Assembly (NCBI GenBank): GCA_014238155.1
Contig: JABABQ010000066.1
Location: 151,428-215,427 of the forward strand
Direction of reading: 5' to 3'
Origin: Rhizobiaceae bacterium
GTDB lineage: Bacteria > Pseudomonadota > Alphaproteobacteria > Rhizobiales > Rhizobiaceae
DNA length: 64,000 bases
Shown here piece by piece: positions 38,962 through 47,150 of the stretch; the first letter of the stretch is position 1, and each line of letters begins with the position of its first letter. Position numbers and translations under genes: made by a program. The notes beneath the pieces were generated by a model. It did no database searches and was not told where the DNA came from. It worked only from the letters and a program-made list of their open reading frames with translations.

Positions 38962-39305
38962 GCGCTTTTCCTGTCCTGGACGTACGTCACGCAAGCTGGG
39001 ACAAATTCCGCGGGGCGGTTGTGATTCCCTCAGGCGTAAACCAGATTGCCGTTTCGATTGAAGCGCTGGAGAGTTGGGCAAACAAGCGCCTGACGCCGGA
39101 GGAAGCGGTTGAGGCGGCCATTGGCGAGAAAGCCTTATTGTCGGCGGTTGCCAATGCCACGCCTGCCCATGACAATGTGATCACCATTACGGCGGGCATA
39201 TTGAACGGCCGGTCCTGGTCAATTGAAGCCTATGACGACGGCCCTGAAGACAGCGGCCCGATTTATCTTGAACCCCAGGTTCCTGCGCGGGGAGATGACT
39301 TATGA
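38958..39305 (+). CDS. Unrecognised 115-residue protein inside the PDH operon
   Basis: Starts on an ATGA-type overlap with pdhB and ends overlapping the pdhC ATG by four bases, so it is translationally coupled on both sides and surely translated with the complex. Sequence features are [38 protein letters not shown] and an acidic C-terminus. No signal peptide, membrane segment, Cys cluster or lipoyl motif is seen, so it is probably a small soluble cytoplasmic protein. I do not recognise the family. A structural or regulatory role in PDH is inference from position. Confidence 0.8.
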   Translation: MSAFPVLDVRHASWDKFRGAVVIPSGVNQIAVSIEALESWANKRLTPEEAVEAAIGEKALLSAVANATPAHDNVITITAGILNGRSWSIEAYDDGPEDSGPIYLEPQVPARGDDL

Positions 39306-40648
39306 GTACAAATATTACAATGCCCGCCCTTTCTCCGACAATGGAAGAGGGCAATTTGGCCAAATGGCTGGTGAAAGAGGGCGACAATGTCTCCGCCGGC
39401 GACGTGATTGCCGAAATCGAAACCGACAAGGCAACGATGGAAGTTGAAGCCGTTGATGAAGGCGTGATCGCAAAAATTGTGGTTGCCGAAGGTGCCGAGG
39501 GCGTTAAGGTCAATGCGGTAATTGCTGTTCTGGCCGAAGAAGGCGAAGAACCTGGAGATGTTGCGGCGGTAGCGGCAGAGTCTCCAGCACCCGCCGCCGC
39601 CGCCGCACACGCCGCACCCGCCGCCGCTGAAGTTGCAACGGTGCAAAAGCCAGAGCCGGCCGTTGTCGTTGCAGCCCCTGTAGCGGCTGCCAACACCGGT
39701 GAACGTGTTTTCGCAACCCCATTGGCACGTCGCATTGCTCAACAAAACGGTCTGGATATTGCCTCGATTACCGGCAGCGGGCCGCATGGGCGTATTGTCA
39801 AGGCTGATGTGGATGCAGCAGGTGGGGCCGCAGCCCAACCAGTCCAACCAGTTGCCGCCGCCGCTGCCGCCGCCGCCGTTGTGGGCGGGGCTGCGTTGTC
39901 TGCCGGCATGGACGACAGTACGGTGTTGAAATTGTATGATGAGGGTTCGATTGAGAAAAAACCGCATGACGGCATGCGAAAAGTCATTGCCGAACGGTTG
40001 ACTGAAAGCACTCAATCCATCCCGTCGTATTTCATCACCATGGAATGTGAACTGGATGCTCTTTTATCACTTCGCGCCCAGATGAACGCCGGTGCGCCCA
40101 AGGATGGTGACGACAAGCCGCTTTATAAGATTTCGGTCAATGATTTCATTGTCAAAGCCATGGCACTGGCCTTGAAGGCTGTCCCAATGGCCAATGTATC
40201 CTGGACTTCCACCGATCGACTGTTCCACAAACATGCCGATGTCGGTGTGGCCGTTGCGGTGGAAGACGGGCTGTTTACACCAATCGTCCGTCAGGCTGAA
40301 TCAAAGTCACTGTCGGCAATCTCTGCGGAAGTGAAAGATATGGCTTCCCGGGCACGATCAAAGAAGCTGAAGCCGCAAGAATATCAGGGTGGTTGTACCG
40401 CAGTGTCCAATTTGGGCATGTTTGGCGTCAAGGAATTTACCTCGATCATCAATCCTCCTCACGCATCAATTGTCAGCATTGGTGCCGGTGAAAAGCGCCC
40501 TGTGGTCAAGGGTGATGAACTGGCTATTGCCACCGTCATGGCAGCGACGTTTGCCTTTGATCATCGGGCAATTGATGGTGCTCTTGGGGCACAATTGGCT
40601 GCTGCGTTTAAGGGCTATGTTGAAAACCCGCTCAGTATGCTGGTGTGA
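39302..40648 (+). CDS. pdhC: Dihydrolipoamide acetyltransferase (PDH E2)
   Basis: Core of the PDH complex; transfers acetyl from lipoamide to CoA. 448 residues: one lipoyl domain (1-80, lysine in [13 protein letters not shown], nearly the same as in pdhB), a long Ala/Pro linker with AAA runs, the E1/E3-binding domain ([20 protein letters not shown], about 138-175), a second Ala-rich linker, and the catalytic domain with [12 protein letters not shown] carrying the His-x-x-x-Asp active site near the C-terminus. Confidence 0.97.
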   Translation: MSTNITMPALSPTMEEGNLAKWLVKEGDNVSAGDVIAEIETDKATMEVEAVDEGVIAKIVVAEGAEGVKVNAVIAVLAEEGEEPGDVAAVAAESPAPAAAAAHAAPAAAEVATVQKPEPAVVVAAPVAAANTGERVFATPLARRIAQQNGLDIASITGSGPHGRIVKADVDAAGGAAAQPVQPVAAAAAAAAVVGGAALSAGMDDSTVLKLYDEGSIEKKPHDGMRKVIAERLTESTQSIPSYFITMECELDALLSLRAQMNAGAPKDGDDKPLYKISVNDFIVKAMALALKAVPMANVSWTSTDRLFHKHADVGVAVAVEDGLFTPIVRQAESKSLSAISAEVKDMASRARSKKLKPQEYQGGCTAVSNLGMFGVKEFTSIINPPHASIVSIGAGEKRPVVKGDELAIATVMAATFAFDHRAIDGALGAQLAAAFKGYVENPLSMLV

Positions 40649-40653
40649 TGGGT

Positions 40654-40905
40654 TCAGCGTTCCTGGGTTCGTTTCAAACCACCTTCATCGCGGATCGCGT
40701 CCATCATGATCTGACGCTCGCTGGCAAGAAAATTGGTCACCAGCACGAACAGGATCGCGACGATGCCCAAAAACAGGAATTTCAACCACCAAGGCCTGCC
40801 ATGCAGCTTCAGGCCATTAAATGCAAGGGCGACGACAAACAGCGTGGTCACCAACAGCACCACGCCGGAATAGCCCAGACTGTAAAAGGATTGGAAGAAT
40901 TGCAT
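40654..40905 (-). CDS. Small two-helix membrane protein antisense within the PDH operon
   Basis: 83 residues read on the minus strand between pdhC and the acetyltransferase gene. The sequence MQFFQSFYSLGYSGVVLLVT...VVALAF, then KLHGRPWWLKFLFLGIVAILFVLVTNFLA, gives two strong hydrophobic helices joined by a short basic loop, with an acidic tail MMDAIRDEGG. The longer open frame to 41262 overlaps the GNAT gene and its extra part has no protein-like features. No known family; function unknown. Confidence 0.6.
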   Translation of the reverse strand: MQFFQSFYSLGYSGVVLLVTTLFVVALAFNGLKLHGRPWWLKFLFLGIVAILFVLVTNFLASERQIMMDAIRDEGGLKRTQER

Positions 40906-40974
40906 TGTGAGATGGCCCGCCGAAAATCTGCCAACTCCTATGACGCTTGCAGCGTTGAAGGACAAGGATAAATC

Positions 40975-41580
40975 ATGATTGAGGTGAAAATTCGCCCAGC
41001 CCTGCAAGAGGATGCCGCAGATTTGGCGCAATTGGATAATGTTGCCAGCCATGGATTTACACAATGGTATTGGCAGAAAACAGCCAGGGCTCTGGAAATC
41101 GCCGATCCCGTGAAACTTGCGGAACGAACGATGGCTGATCCGACCTATCGTTCGGGCTGGAAACAGGCGACCGTCGCGGTAATTGCCAGCGACGAGAGCA
41201 ATCAGGGCAAGGTTGTTGGTGGGGTCAATGGCTATCTGGTGATTGACGACGAAGAACTGCATTCACCTTCCAAAGAACCGGTATTTGAGCCGATCCGCCA
41301 ATTGTTTGAGAGGATTGCCGGTGACTGGTTGGTTGACTGGCTTGCTGTCTATGCGCAATGGCAGGGCAGGGGCATTGGCGCCCGCCTTCTCGACCAATGC
41401 TTGCAGCGTGCCAGCGGACAGGCCCGGCAGGCCAGTATTGTTGTTGAAGATTCCAATTTTCCGGCAATGGCGCTATATCATTCTCGTGGATTACGGCAAC
41501 GCGATCAGCGTGCCTATATTCCATTTAATCAAACATCAAAAACCCAAAACTGGTTGCTGCTTTCAGCGCCTGTGACGTGA
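40975..41580 (+). CDS. GNAT-family N-acetyltransferase
   Basis: 201 residues. The acetyl-CoA binding motif is WQGRGIGARLLDQCLQRA (about 122-140), preceded by the strand WLAVYAQ and followed by VEDSNFPAMALYHSRGLRQR, the usual last strand and helix of the fold. The N-terminus reads EVKIRPALQEDAADLAQLDN. Such enzymes acetylate amines of small molecules or proteins; substrate not predictable. It sits between pdhC and lpd in the same direction. Confidence 0.9.
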   Translation: MIEVKIRPALQEDAADLAQLDNVASHGFTQWYWQKTARALEIADPVKLAERTMADPTYRSGWKQATVAVIASDESNQGKVVGGVNGYLVIDDEELHSPSKEPVFEPIRQLFERIAGDWLVDWLAVYAQWQGRGIGARLLDQCLQRASGQARQASIVVEDSNFPAMALYHSRGLRQRDQRAYIPFNQTSKTQNWLLLSAPVT

Positions 41581-41590
41581 GGTAATTTCC

Positions 41591-43030
41591 ATGGCAAAAT
41601 CATATGACGTATTGATCATTGGTGGCGGACCCGGCGGCTATGTTGCGGCCATTCGTGCAACTCAACTGGGTCTGAAGGTCGCCGTCATCGAGCGTGAGCA
41701 TTTGGGTGGTATATGCCTCAACTGGGGTTGTATTCCCACCAAAGCCCTGCTGCGATCGGCGGAAATCTACGGTCACATGGAACATGCCGACAGTTTTGGT
41801 CTGTCGGCAGGTGATATCGGTTTTGATATGGCAAAAATCGTCAAACGTTCGCGCGGCGTATCGGGGCAACTCAATGGCGGAGTTGGCTTCTTGATGAAAA
41901 AGAACAAGATCGACGTAATCTGGGGTGAAGCATCAATCACCAAACCTGGTGAAGTGAAGGTATCAAAGTCTTCCAAACCGATCGTCGAGCCGCAACACCC
42001 GGTGCCAAAAGGTGTGCTCGGTGAAGGTACCTACCAGGCCAAACACATTATCATTGCGACGGGTGCAAAACCACGTTCGCTGCCGGGCATTGAGCCGGAT
42101 GGGAAGCTGATCTGGTCGTATTTTGAGGCGATGGTGCCCAAATCCATGCCTAAATCGCTGATTGTCATGGGATCCGGCGCGATCGGCATCGAATTTGCCT
42201 CTTTCTACCGGTCGATGGGAGCTGAGGTTACGGTTGTTGAGCTGATGTCCCAGGTCATGCCGGTTGAAGATCATGAAATTGCCAAACACGCGCAAAAGCG
42301 GTTCGAAAAACAGGGCATGAAAATTCTGCTCGAAGCCAAGGTCTCAAAGGTTGAAAAAACAGCCAACAGCGTAACTGCCCACGTAGAAACCAAGGATGGC
42401 AAGATTGAAAAATTAACCGCAGACAGGTTGATATCCGCAGTGGGCGTCGTGGGCAATACCGACAATCTGGGACTGGAAAAACTTGGTGTTGCGGTGGACC
42501 GGGGCATTATCAACGTGGATTCTTTTGGCAAAACCAATGTCGCGGGCATTTATGCCATCGGCGATGTGGCCGGCGCTCCGATGCTGGCGCATAAGGCAGA
42601 ACATGAAGGTGTGATCTGTGTCGAGGCGATTGCCGGCCAGCACCCGCATGCCATGGATAAGGCCAAGATTCCCGGTTGCACCTATTGCAATCCGCAGGTT
42701 GCCAGCGTTGGGTTGACCGAGAAAGCAGCAAAGGAAGCCGGAATAGACGTCAAGATTGGCCGTTTCAATTTCGCTGGCAATGGCAAGGCCATTGCACTGG
42801 GTGAGCCCGAAGGCATGGTCAAAACAATATTCGACAAGACCACCGGACAATTACTCGGCGCTCATATGGTGGGGGCAGAAGTAACTGAACTCATTCAGGG
42901 ATTTGTCGTGGCGATGAACCTTGAAACCACCGAACAAGACCTCATAAACGCGGTGTTCCCGCACCCAACGCTGTCGGAGATGATGCACGAAAGTGTGATG
43001 GATTCGCAAGGCAGGGTGATCCACGCCTAG
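41591..43030 (+). CDS. lpd: Dihydrolipoamide dehydrogenase (E3)
   Basis: Reoxidises the lipoyl groups of PDH with NAD+. 479 residues: FAD-binding VLIIGGGPGGYVAAIRA, redox disulfide GGICLNWGCIPTKALL, NAD-binding GSGAIGIEFA, second FAD motif GIYAIGDVAGAPMLAHKAEHEG, and the C-terminal catalytic HPHPTLSE-type segment (FPHPTLSEMMHES). An insertion rich in basic residues lies near 105-140 (KSSKPIVEPQHP), seen in the PDH-linked alphaproteobacterial form. Confidence 0.97.
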   Translation: MAKSYDVLIIGGGPGGYVAAIRATQLGLKVAVIEREHLGGICLNWGCIPTKALLRSAEIYGHMEHADSFGLSAGDIGFDMAKIVKRSRGVSGQLNGGVGFLMKKNKIDVIWGEASITKPGEVKVSKSSKPIVEPQHPVPKGVLGEGTYQAKHIIIATGAKPRSLPGIEPDGKLIWSYFEAMVPKSMPKSLIVMGSGAIGIEFASFYRSMGAEVTVVELMSQVMPVEDHEIAKHAQKRFEKQGMKILLEAKVSKVEKTANSVTAHVETKDGKIEKLTADRLISAVGVVGNTDNLGLEKLGVAVDRGIINVDSFGKTNVAGIYAIGDVAGAPMLAHKAEHEGVICVEAIAGQHPHAMDKAKIPGCTYCNPQVASVGLTEKAAKEAGIDVKIGRFNFAGNGKAIALGEPEGMVKTIFDKTTGQLLGAHMVGAEVTELIQGFVVAMNLETTEQDLINAVFPHPTLSEMMHESVMDSQGRVIHA

Positions 43031-43219
43031 AAAGACTTTCACCACGGCCTTCGTCCTGATCGCCATAGCGCGAGATGCCGACTGGTGCTGGAATTGCATT
43101 TAATCGTGAACGGCTCCAATACCCGGTTTCTACGGGAGCTGTAATATTTCTATCGCATTGGTGCCTGCCCCTTTCTGTCCTATTCTTAAAAAGTAGAACG
43201 ACTGGGAAGGGATTCGAAT

Positions 43220-43672
43220 ATGAAGTGGATTTTCAAATACCTATTGGATATGCGTTCGGCTGCGTTGACGGTCAGCGCCATTATTTTGCCCATGTCGATG
43301 GCCGGAACGATATCGCAGGCGCAGGCGGCTTCCTGCTGGGGTCATAATGGTTCGCTAATGCGACTGGAAGAATCTGGCAATCAGCGTTGGCTGTATTATG
43401 ACAATCCAAAATCGTCGCTGCACCCCATCGGTGTTGGCACCGGAACCCTGCTGTTTGATGGGCGCAAGAATGGCAACTGGTATTCTGGAACCGCCCGCCG
43501 GTTTTCAAAATATTGCAAAGGTACGCCGCTGGAATACTATGTTGAGGGGCCAGTGCTGCAAAACCCGCTGCGCCTCGTCTTGCGCGGCACCCGTCAGGTC
43601 CATCGTCAGTGTCGCGACACCGGGCGGGTGGCCAATGATGAACTGGTCTTCACCTATTCACACCGCTGTTAA
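43220..43672 (+). CDS. Secreted small protein of unknown function
   Basis: 150 residues with an N-terminal signal or anchor (SAALTVSAIILPMSMAGTISQAQA, cleavage near QAQAA). The mature part begins CWGHNGSLMRLEESGNQRWLYYDNP and has four cysteines, including the final residue, so disulfides in the periplasm are likely. AAGGGA precedes the ATG. No family recognised. Aromatic-rich strands such as RWLYYDNP and GNWYSGTARRF suggest a small beta fold. Confidence 0.75.
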   Translation: MKWIFKYLLDMRSAALTVSAIILPMSMAGTISQAQAASCWGHNGSLMRLEESGNQRWLYYDNPKSSLHPIGVGTGTLLFDGRKNGNWYSGTARRFSKYCKGTPLEYYVEGPVLQNPLRLVLRGTRQVHRQCRDTGRVANDELVFTYSHRC

Positions 43673-43692
43673 AAACAAGAGAGGAGGCGGCA

Positions 43693-44145
43693 TTGAGCAA
43701 GAGCTTTATTGATCCGACCCGGGAAGAATTTGCGTTGCTGAAATCATTGCCGCGCGATCACCCGGTCGAAATGCTCAATCTGGTAAAATTGCGCAAGCAT
43801 GCCAGGTACCGCGATGATCGCAAGGCGACGACGGCGGCGATGGCGGTGACGGCGACGACCGGAGCCGAGGCTTATGCCGCATATGGACGAGAAAGCGGCC
43901 CGATCTTTCGCAAGGTCGGCGGCACAATAATCTGGTCGGGCGATCCTCAATTGATGGTCATTGGCCCAAAACAAGAGCAGTGGGACATCGCCTTCATCGC
44001 GCGTTACCCCAGCGGGCAGGCATTTCTCGATATGGTCTATGACCCAGCCTACCAGGCGGTGGTGCACCATCGACAGGCTGCCGTCGAGACATCGCGGCTG
44101 ATCCGTACAAAGCCGCGGGATGCCGGATCGGGATTTGGCGAGTGA
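43693..44145 (+). CDS. DUF1330-like protein
   Basis: 150 residues, start TTG 43693 with GAGGAGG upstream. The dimeric alpha/beta-barrel look is given by VEMLNLVKLRKHARY, AYAAYGRESGPIFRKVGG and WDIAFIARYPSGQAFLDMVYDPAYQAVVHHRQAAVE, which match the DUF1330 pattern (YxxFPSxxAAxxxxxxPxYQ). Biochemical role unknown. It follows the secreted protein by 20 bases. Confidence 0.72.
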   Translation: MSKSFIDPTREEFALLKSLPRDHPVEMLNLVKLRKHARYRDDRKATTAAMAVTATTGAEAYAAYGRESGPIFRKVGGTIIWSGDPQLMVIGPKQEQWDIAFIARYPSGQAFLDMVYDPAYQAVVHHRQAAVETSRLIRTKPRDAGSGFGE

Positions 44146-44211
44146 ACTAGGTTCCGGATCAAAGCTGTGCTAGTTTTGCTTTCTAACTACTTGGAATACT
44201 AACAAAATGGG

Positions 44212-44508
44212 ATGGGGAATATGTACGCTCGAATTACACATTTTAAGATGAAGCAAAGCTCTGTTGAGGAAACCAAGGGGATGATCGAACCGTTGAAAGA
44301 CAAGATCATGGGTCTCCCCGGCGTGGTGCAATTCATCAATTCGGTCAATGACGATGGCTCTGGCTGCGTTGTTTCAATCAATCAAAGCAGAGAACAGTCA
44401 GAGGCCAATCTGGAAGCAGTTGCAGCCATTTGGGCGCAATTTGCCGACCATCTTGAAGGCCCACCAGACGCAAACGGCTTTGAAGTCTTTGCCAACTGGA
44501 GCAACTAG
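44212..44508 (+). CDS. ABM-like small ferredoxin-fold protein
   Basis: 98 residues resembling antibiotic-biosynthesis-monooxygenase/Dabb-type dimeric barrels: MYARITHFKMKQSSVEETKGMIEP, then LPGVVQFINSVNDDGSGCVVS and a final helix-strand ANGFEVFANW. Function unknown. The stop codon TAG lies in the first copies of a 9-bp tandem repeat whose intact version would encode Asn-Trp-Gly, so the C-terminus appears to have been set by a point change in a repeat. Confidence 0.65.
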   Translation: MGNMYARITHFKMKQSSVEETKGMIEPLKDKIMGLPGVVQFINSVNDDGSGCVVSINQSREQSEANLEAVAAIWAQFADHLEGPPDANGFEVFANWSN

Positions 44509-44553
44509 GGCAACTAGGGCAACTAGGGCAACTGGGGCAACTAGGGCAACTGA
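44492..44553 (+). repeat. 9-bp tandem repeat with alternating TGG/TAG codons
   Basis: About seven copies of GCAACTAGG. In the frame of the upstream gene they read Asn-Trp-(Ser/Gly) or Asn-stop-Gly: TGG occurs in the first and fifth copies, TAG in the others, and the frame finally meets TGA. One G-to-A change per unit explains the stops. Confidence 0.85.
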
Positions 44554-44562
44554 CGCAGCACG

Positions 44563-45351
44563 TCAGTCCTTTTGAAACCGTGGCGGGCGTTTTTCGAGGA
44601 AGGCATTTATTGCTTCCTCGGATTCGCCAGACGCCTGCGCCAAACCAAATCCGTCATAATCGCCGTGGCTTGAAACGCCGGCCAGGGCGTTGGCATAGGC
44701 GTTGATATCCTCCTTGCACATGTGCAGTGCGGCGGGCGGCATTGCTGCGGCACGTTCGGCCAAAACACTGGCAGTGGCCAGAGTGGTTCCAGGCCCGGCG
44801 ATTTCGTCGGCCAGCCCCCAGTTCACTGCGCGCTCTGCATGGATTTTCTCAGCCAGCATGATGATACGCTTGGCACGGGCCGGGCCAACAAGATTGACGA
44901 TGCGCGGCACCGACCCCCAGGACATGTTAAAGCCGCGTTCCACTTCCGGCACATAGAGGCTGCTGGTGGTGCTCACCACCCGCAAATCCGTTGCCACCGA
45001 CAGGGCAACACCACCGCCGATACACCATCCTTCAATCGCCGATATCGTCAGTTGCGGCAGATCTTCCCACGCCTGACACATGCGTTTTCCGGTGGCCAGA
45101 GCGTGGCGCTGCTCGGCAAGCGAAGCCGACTTGAGGGCGGCCGTCTCAGGATCCTTGAGATCAAATCCCATGGAAAAATTGTCGCTGCGGCCGGTCAAAA
45201 TGATTGCCGAGACATGATGGTCATTTTCAAACTGCCGTGCTGCGTCGGTCAATTCACGCATCAAACGGTAGGAAAGGGGATTTGCAGCCATACCACGGTC
45301 AAAAGTGACAATTGCGGTGCGGTTTGATCGCTGGATGTTGATGATGCTCAT
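44563..45351 (-). CDS. Enoyl-CoA hydratase/isomerase family protein
   Basis: 262 residues of the crotonase fold. Oxyanion-hole segments are SAIILTGRSDNFSMGFDL and ISAIEGWCIGGGVALSVATDLRV; VERGFNMSWGSVPRIVNLVG and ADEIAGPGTTL follow. It acts on CoA thioesters in fatty-acid or aromatic breakdown; the exact reaction is unclear because the usual second catalytic Glu falls in a diverged stretch (EVERGFNMSWG). It stands alone, convergent with the ABM-like gene. Confidence 0.88.
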   Translation of the reverse strand: MSIINIQRSNRTAIVTFDRGMAANPLSYRLMRELTDAARQFENDHHVSAIILTGRSDNFSMGFDLKDPETAALKSASLAEQRHALATGKRMCQAWEDLPQLTISAIEGWCIGGGVALSVATDLRVVSTTSSLYVPEVERGFNMSWGSVPRIVNLVGPARAKRIIMLAEKIHAERAVNWGLADEIAGPGTTLATASVLAERAAAMPPAALHMCKEDINAYANALAGVSSHGDYDGFGLAQASGESEEAINAFLEKRPPRFQKD

Positions 45352-45407
45352 GTGGCCCCGGTGTTTCTGTCAAGTGTGAGGCCAGAAACACGACCTGTCC
45401 AGCGGCG

Positions 45408-45451
45408 GCGGCGGCGAGGCGGCGGCGAGGCGGCGGCGAGGCGGTGGCGAG
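45408..45451. repeat. 11-bp GC-rich tandem repeat
   Basis: Four units of GCGGCGGCGAG, the last with one change (GCGGTGGCGAG), just upstream of the crotonase start. The unit is not a multiple of three, so it is not a coding repeat. Confidence 0.85.
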
Positions 45452-45513
45452 ATGTCAGCGAAGATCAAACTTCAGCGCAAGCCGTGTTGATCACCGCGAA
45501 TTCGGGTGGAGTT

Positions 45514-45735
45514 TCAGTGATGTGGTGGTTCGAATTGATGGCCACACTGGCACAGTACTCTGGGTTCCGATTGGGCGGTTGCCGCCTGGGCCAGAGAAAA
45601 TCCGTGAGGTATCTGGTCAAGACTGACAGTGGGTGCCTCCTTTAACGGCAATTCTCGCGATGACGCGTGGGCTGTCCCTGTATGTCCGCATGACGGACAG
45701 TCGATCTCGATCAGAAATGTTTTGACGGTTTCCAT
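45514..45735 (-). CDS. Small zinc-ribbon-like protein
   Basis: 73 residues from an ATG with AGGAAAGG upstream. Two cysteine pairs are visible, CPSCGHTG near residue 14 and CQCGHQF near the C-terminus, the spacing of a rudimentary zinc ribbon. The middle is polar and low in structure. No family recognised. The longer in-frame extension to 45888 has no supporting signal. Confidence 0.5.
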   Translation of the reverse strand: METVKTFLIEIDCPSCGHTGTAHASSRELPLKEAPTVSLDQIPHGFSLAQAATAQSEPRVLCQCGHQFEPPHH

Positions 45736-46041
45736 TGTGAAGCACCTTTCCTGCGGTTTTCGAACATGCGTGCCGACGAACCACACCTGTGGAATGCCAG
45801 AGTTCAAGAGCCGGGCCAAAGCCCCGGTCAGGACAATGCCTGAGGGACGGTGTTTCAGCCTTGTTGGGTGGAATATGTCATCCGGCAATCAGAGGCTCTT
45901 GAAGCAAGAATAGCACTTTTTCAGTGGTATCGTCGAGTGGCTGTTGCGGGGAGATTGGTTCGAGCGCCGGAAAGTGTTTTGCAAGGGTTTTGGGTTGTGG
46001 GTTTTGATTTGCGGGGAGGTGGTTTGCGTTAGGTTTGGTTT
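45736..46041. other. Intergenic region before the first repeat module
   Basis: No supported gene. The right part (about 45950-46030) is GT-rich low-complexity DNA leading into the hairpin repeats. Confidence 0.4.
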
Positions 46042-46110
46042 GCGCTCACGCAGGCGGCTTCGCCGCCGCTCCGCGGGGGCGGTCTTTCGACCGGGCCGCT
46101 CTTCGCGGCC
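46042..46110 (-). repeat. Triple-hairpin repeat unit 1
   Basis: Reverse orientation. Contains the GCGCTCACGC end, hairpin C (GGCGGC/GCCGCC), the linker GCTCCGCGGGGG, hairpin B (CGGTC-tttc-GACCG) and hairpin A (GGCCGC-tcttc-GCGGCC). Confidence 0.85.
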
Positions 46111-46173
46111 TGACACATAACCCTCGGAATTTACCTCACCAAGACGACGACTGACACTGAATTATCCGTACAA

Positions 46174-46246
46174 GACGGCGAAGAGCCGTCCGGCGCTTAT
46201 GCGCCGCCCCCGCGGAGCGCAGGGCGAAGCCCAACAGCGTGAGCGC
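46174..46246 (+). repeat. Triple-hairpin repeat unit 2
   Basis: Hairpin A GACGGC-gaaga-GCCGTC, hairpin B CGGCGC-ttat-GCGCCG, linker CCCCCGCGGAGC, hairpin C GGGC-gaa-GCCC, and the conserved end GCGTGAGCGC. Confidence 0.87.
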
Positions 46247-46272
46247 AAAATAAAACCCCCGCGGCGCCAAAT

Positions 46273-46650
46273 TCAGTTCCCCCGCGGCGTCGAATCCCCA
46301 TCTCCCACCCCCTCAATCTCTGAAATATCAAGCAGGGGAACCTCCGATTGACGGGGCGGACTTTGAGGGAAAGTCTGGCCTCGCGTCAAATCGGGGTCCC
46401 CCCACCGCGCCGCCGGCGACGCCATCTGCGACAATGACGTTACCGGCGGCGGCGACGGCGGCGAGTGCGGCGGCGGCCAATCCGTGCGTCCGCGTTCCAA
46501 CCCGGCGCGGCGTAATCTGTAGGTGAAGAATTGCTGGGTGATTGTGATGAGGGTGGCGGCCGGAATCAGCATTGCCGCAAATTTCAGCCAGTTGGGGAAT
46601 GACTGGATGGTATCGAACAGGTCTTTCCAGATGCTGTAATCGGTCTCCAT
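46273..46650 (-). CDS. One-TM small protein of the duplicated module, copy 1
   Basis: 125 residues from ATG 46650, with GGAGGGAG as ribosome binding site. An amphipathic start METDYSIWKDLFDTIQSFP leads to one membrane helix (WLKFAAMLIPAATLITITQQ), a basic stop (YRLRRAGLERG), then a Pro/Ser/Asp-rich cytoplasmic tail (residues about 50-125). No known family. The longer frame to 46752 runs through a hairpin repeat and is rejected. The near-identical second copy at 54442-54804 supports it as a real gene. Confidence 0.7.
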   Translation of the reverse strand: METDYSIWKDLFDTIQSFPNWLKFAAMLIPAATLITITQQFFTYRLRRAGLERGRTDWPPPHSPPSPPPVTSLSQMASPAARWGDPDLTRGQTFPQSPPRQSEVPLLDISEIEGVGDGDSTPRGN

Positions 46651-46679
46651 AAGCAACTCCCTCCATTTCGAGCTTGCAA

Positions 46680-46750
46680 GGCGGCGAAGAGCCGCCCGGC
46701 GCACGTGCGCCGCCCCCGCGGAGCGGCGGCAAAGCCGCCTGCGTGAGCGC
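46680..46750 (+). repeat. Triple-hairpin repeat unit 3
   Basis: Hairpin A GGCGGC-gaaga-GCCGCC, hairpin B CGGCGCACGTGCGCCG, linker CCCCCGCGGAGC, hairpin C GGCGGC-aaa-GCCGCC, end GCGTGAGCGC. It lies just upstream of the TM-protein start. Confidence 0.87.
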
Positions 46751-46819
46751 AAGCGCTGTTAAGCGCAAACAAATATGAAAACGGCCACCGGAGGAACGCA
46801 GCGGCGAGCGCGGCAAAAA

Positions 46820-47038
46820 CCTCTGGTAGCCGGGGAGTTCGTTGATCGCCAGAAGACGACCGCTATGGCCTTTAGATTATCCCCCGAAGGGAAGCACCCT
46901 GGACATACGCCAAAGCCTCCCCGACCCGAAGGTTGAGGAGGTATCGTTGCGGCCGATACCGGCCGCTTCTGGAGAGGCAACGACGCCCCGAAGCATGCGA
47001 GTGTCGCAGGCTCTGGGGGGAGATTAGCCGGAGTGGGG
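46820..47038. ncRNA. Candidate structured RNA, copy 1
   Basis: About 220 bases with no coding frame, conserved with 54992-55212. Shared blocks are CCTCTGGTAG, GACGACCGCTATGGCC, CTGGACATACGCC, the hairpin CTCC..GACC-CGAA-GGTT..GGAG and GAGTGTCGCAGGCTCTGGGG. The stem CGGCC/GGCCG (46950-46965) is CGGTC/GACCG in the other copy, a compensatory change. Strand is uncertain: three CTTCGG tetraloop-like words favour the minus strand, but G-T pairs in the TCTGG stem favour plus. Not recognised as RNase P, tmRNA, 6S or a known riboswitch. Confidence 0.55.
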
Positions 47039-47150
47039 AGCGATGGAAAGGTGTCGCGGGCACTTTTCGGCCCATAGCCAGTATTCAGCAATCGTAAGAC
47101 ACTTTCCCTGAAGCGGAAATTCAACTGAGTTAGCTATTTTATGACTCAGA

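Larger units (their letters stand above)
46174..47150 (-). repeat. Duplicated ~1-kb module, copy 1
   Basis: Left to right: hairpin unit 2, a small TM-protein gene (minus strand), hairpin unit 3, and a ~220-nt structured element followed by a short AT-rich tail ending near TTTTATGACTCAGATG. A second copy in the same orientation is at 54346-55325. The TM gene is nearly identical in the two; the non-coding part differs by scattered and compensatory changes. Confidence 0.85.

Noticed and set aside
40906..41262. N-terminal extension of the antisense membrane protein
   Set aside because: It overlaps the GNAT gene on the other strand and has no membrane or domain features.
45352..45645. 97-residue frame with Arg/Gly repeats
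   Set aside because: It is driven by the 11-bp GC-rich tandem repeat and has no ribosome site.
46042..46750. CRISPR array
   Set aside because: The repeats are palindromic multi-hairpin units with variable stems, irregular spacing and both orientations, and no cas genes are present.
46328..46816. Overlapping 162-residue frame on the minus strand
   Set aside because: It is out of frame with the TM protein conserved in two copies and runs through a hairpin repeat.
46820..47038. RNase P RNA, tmRNA, 6S or group II intron domain V
   Set aside because: None of the signature sequences I know for these families is present, and no reverse transcriptase is nearby.
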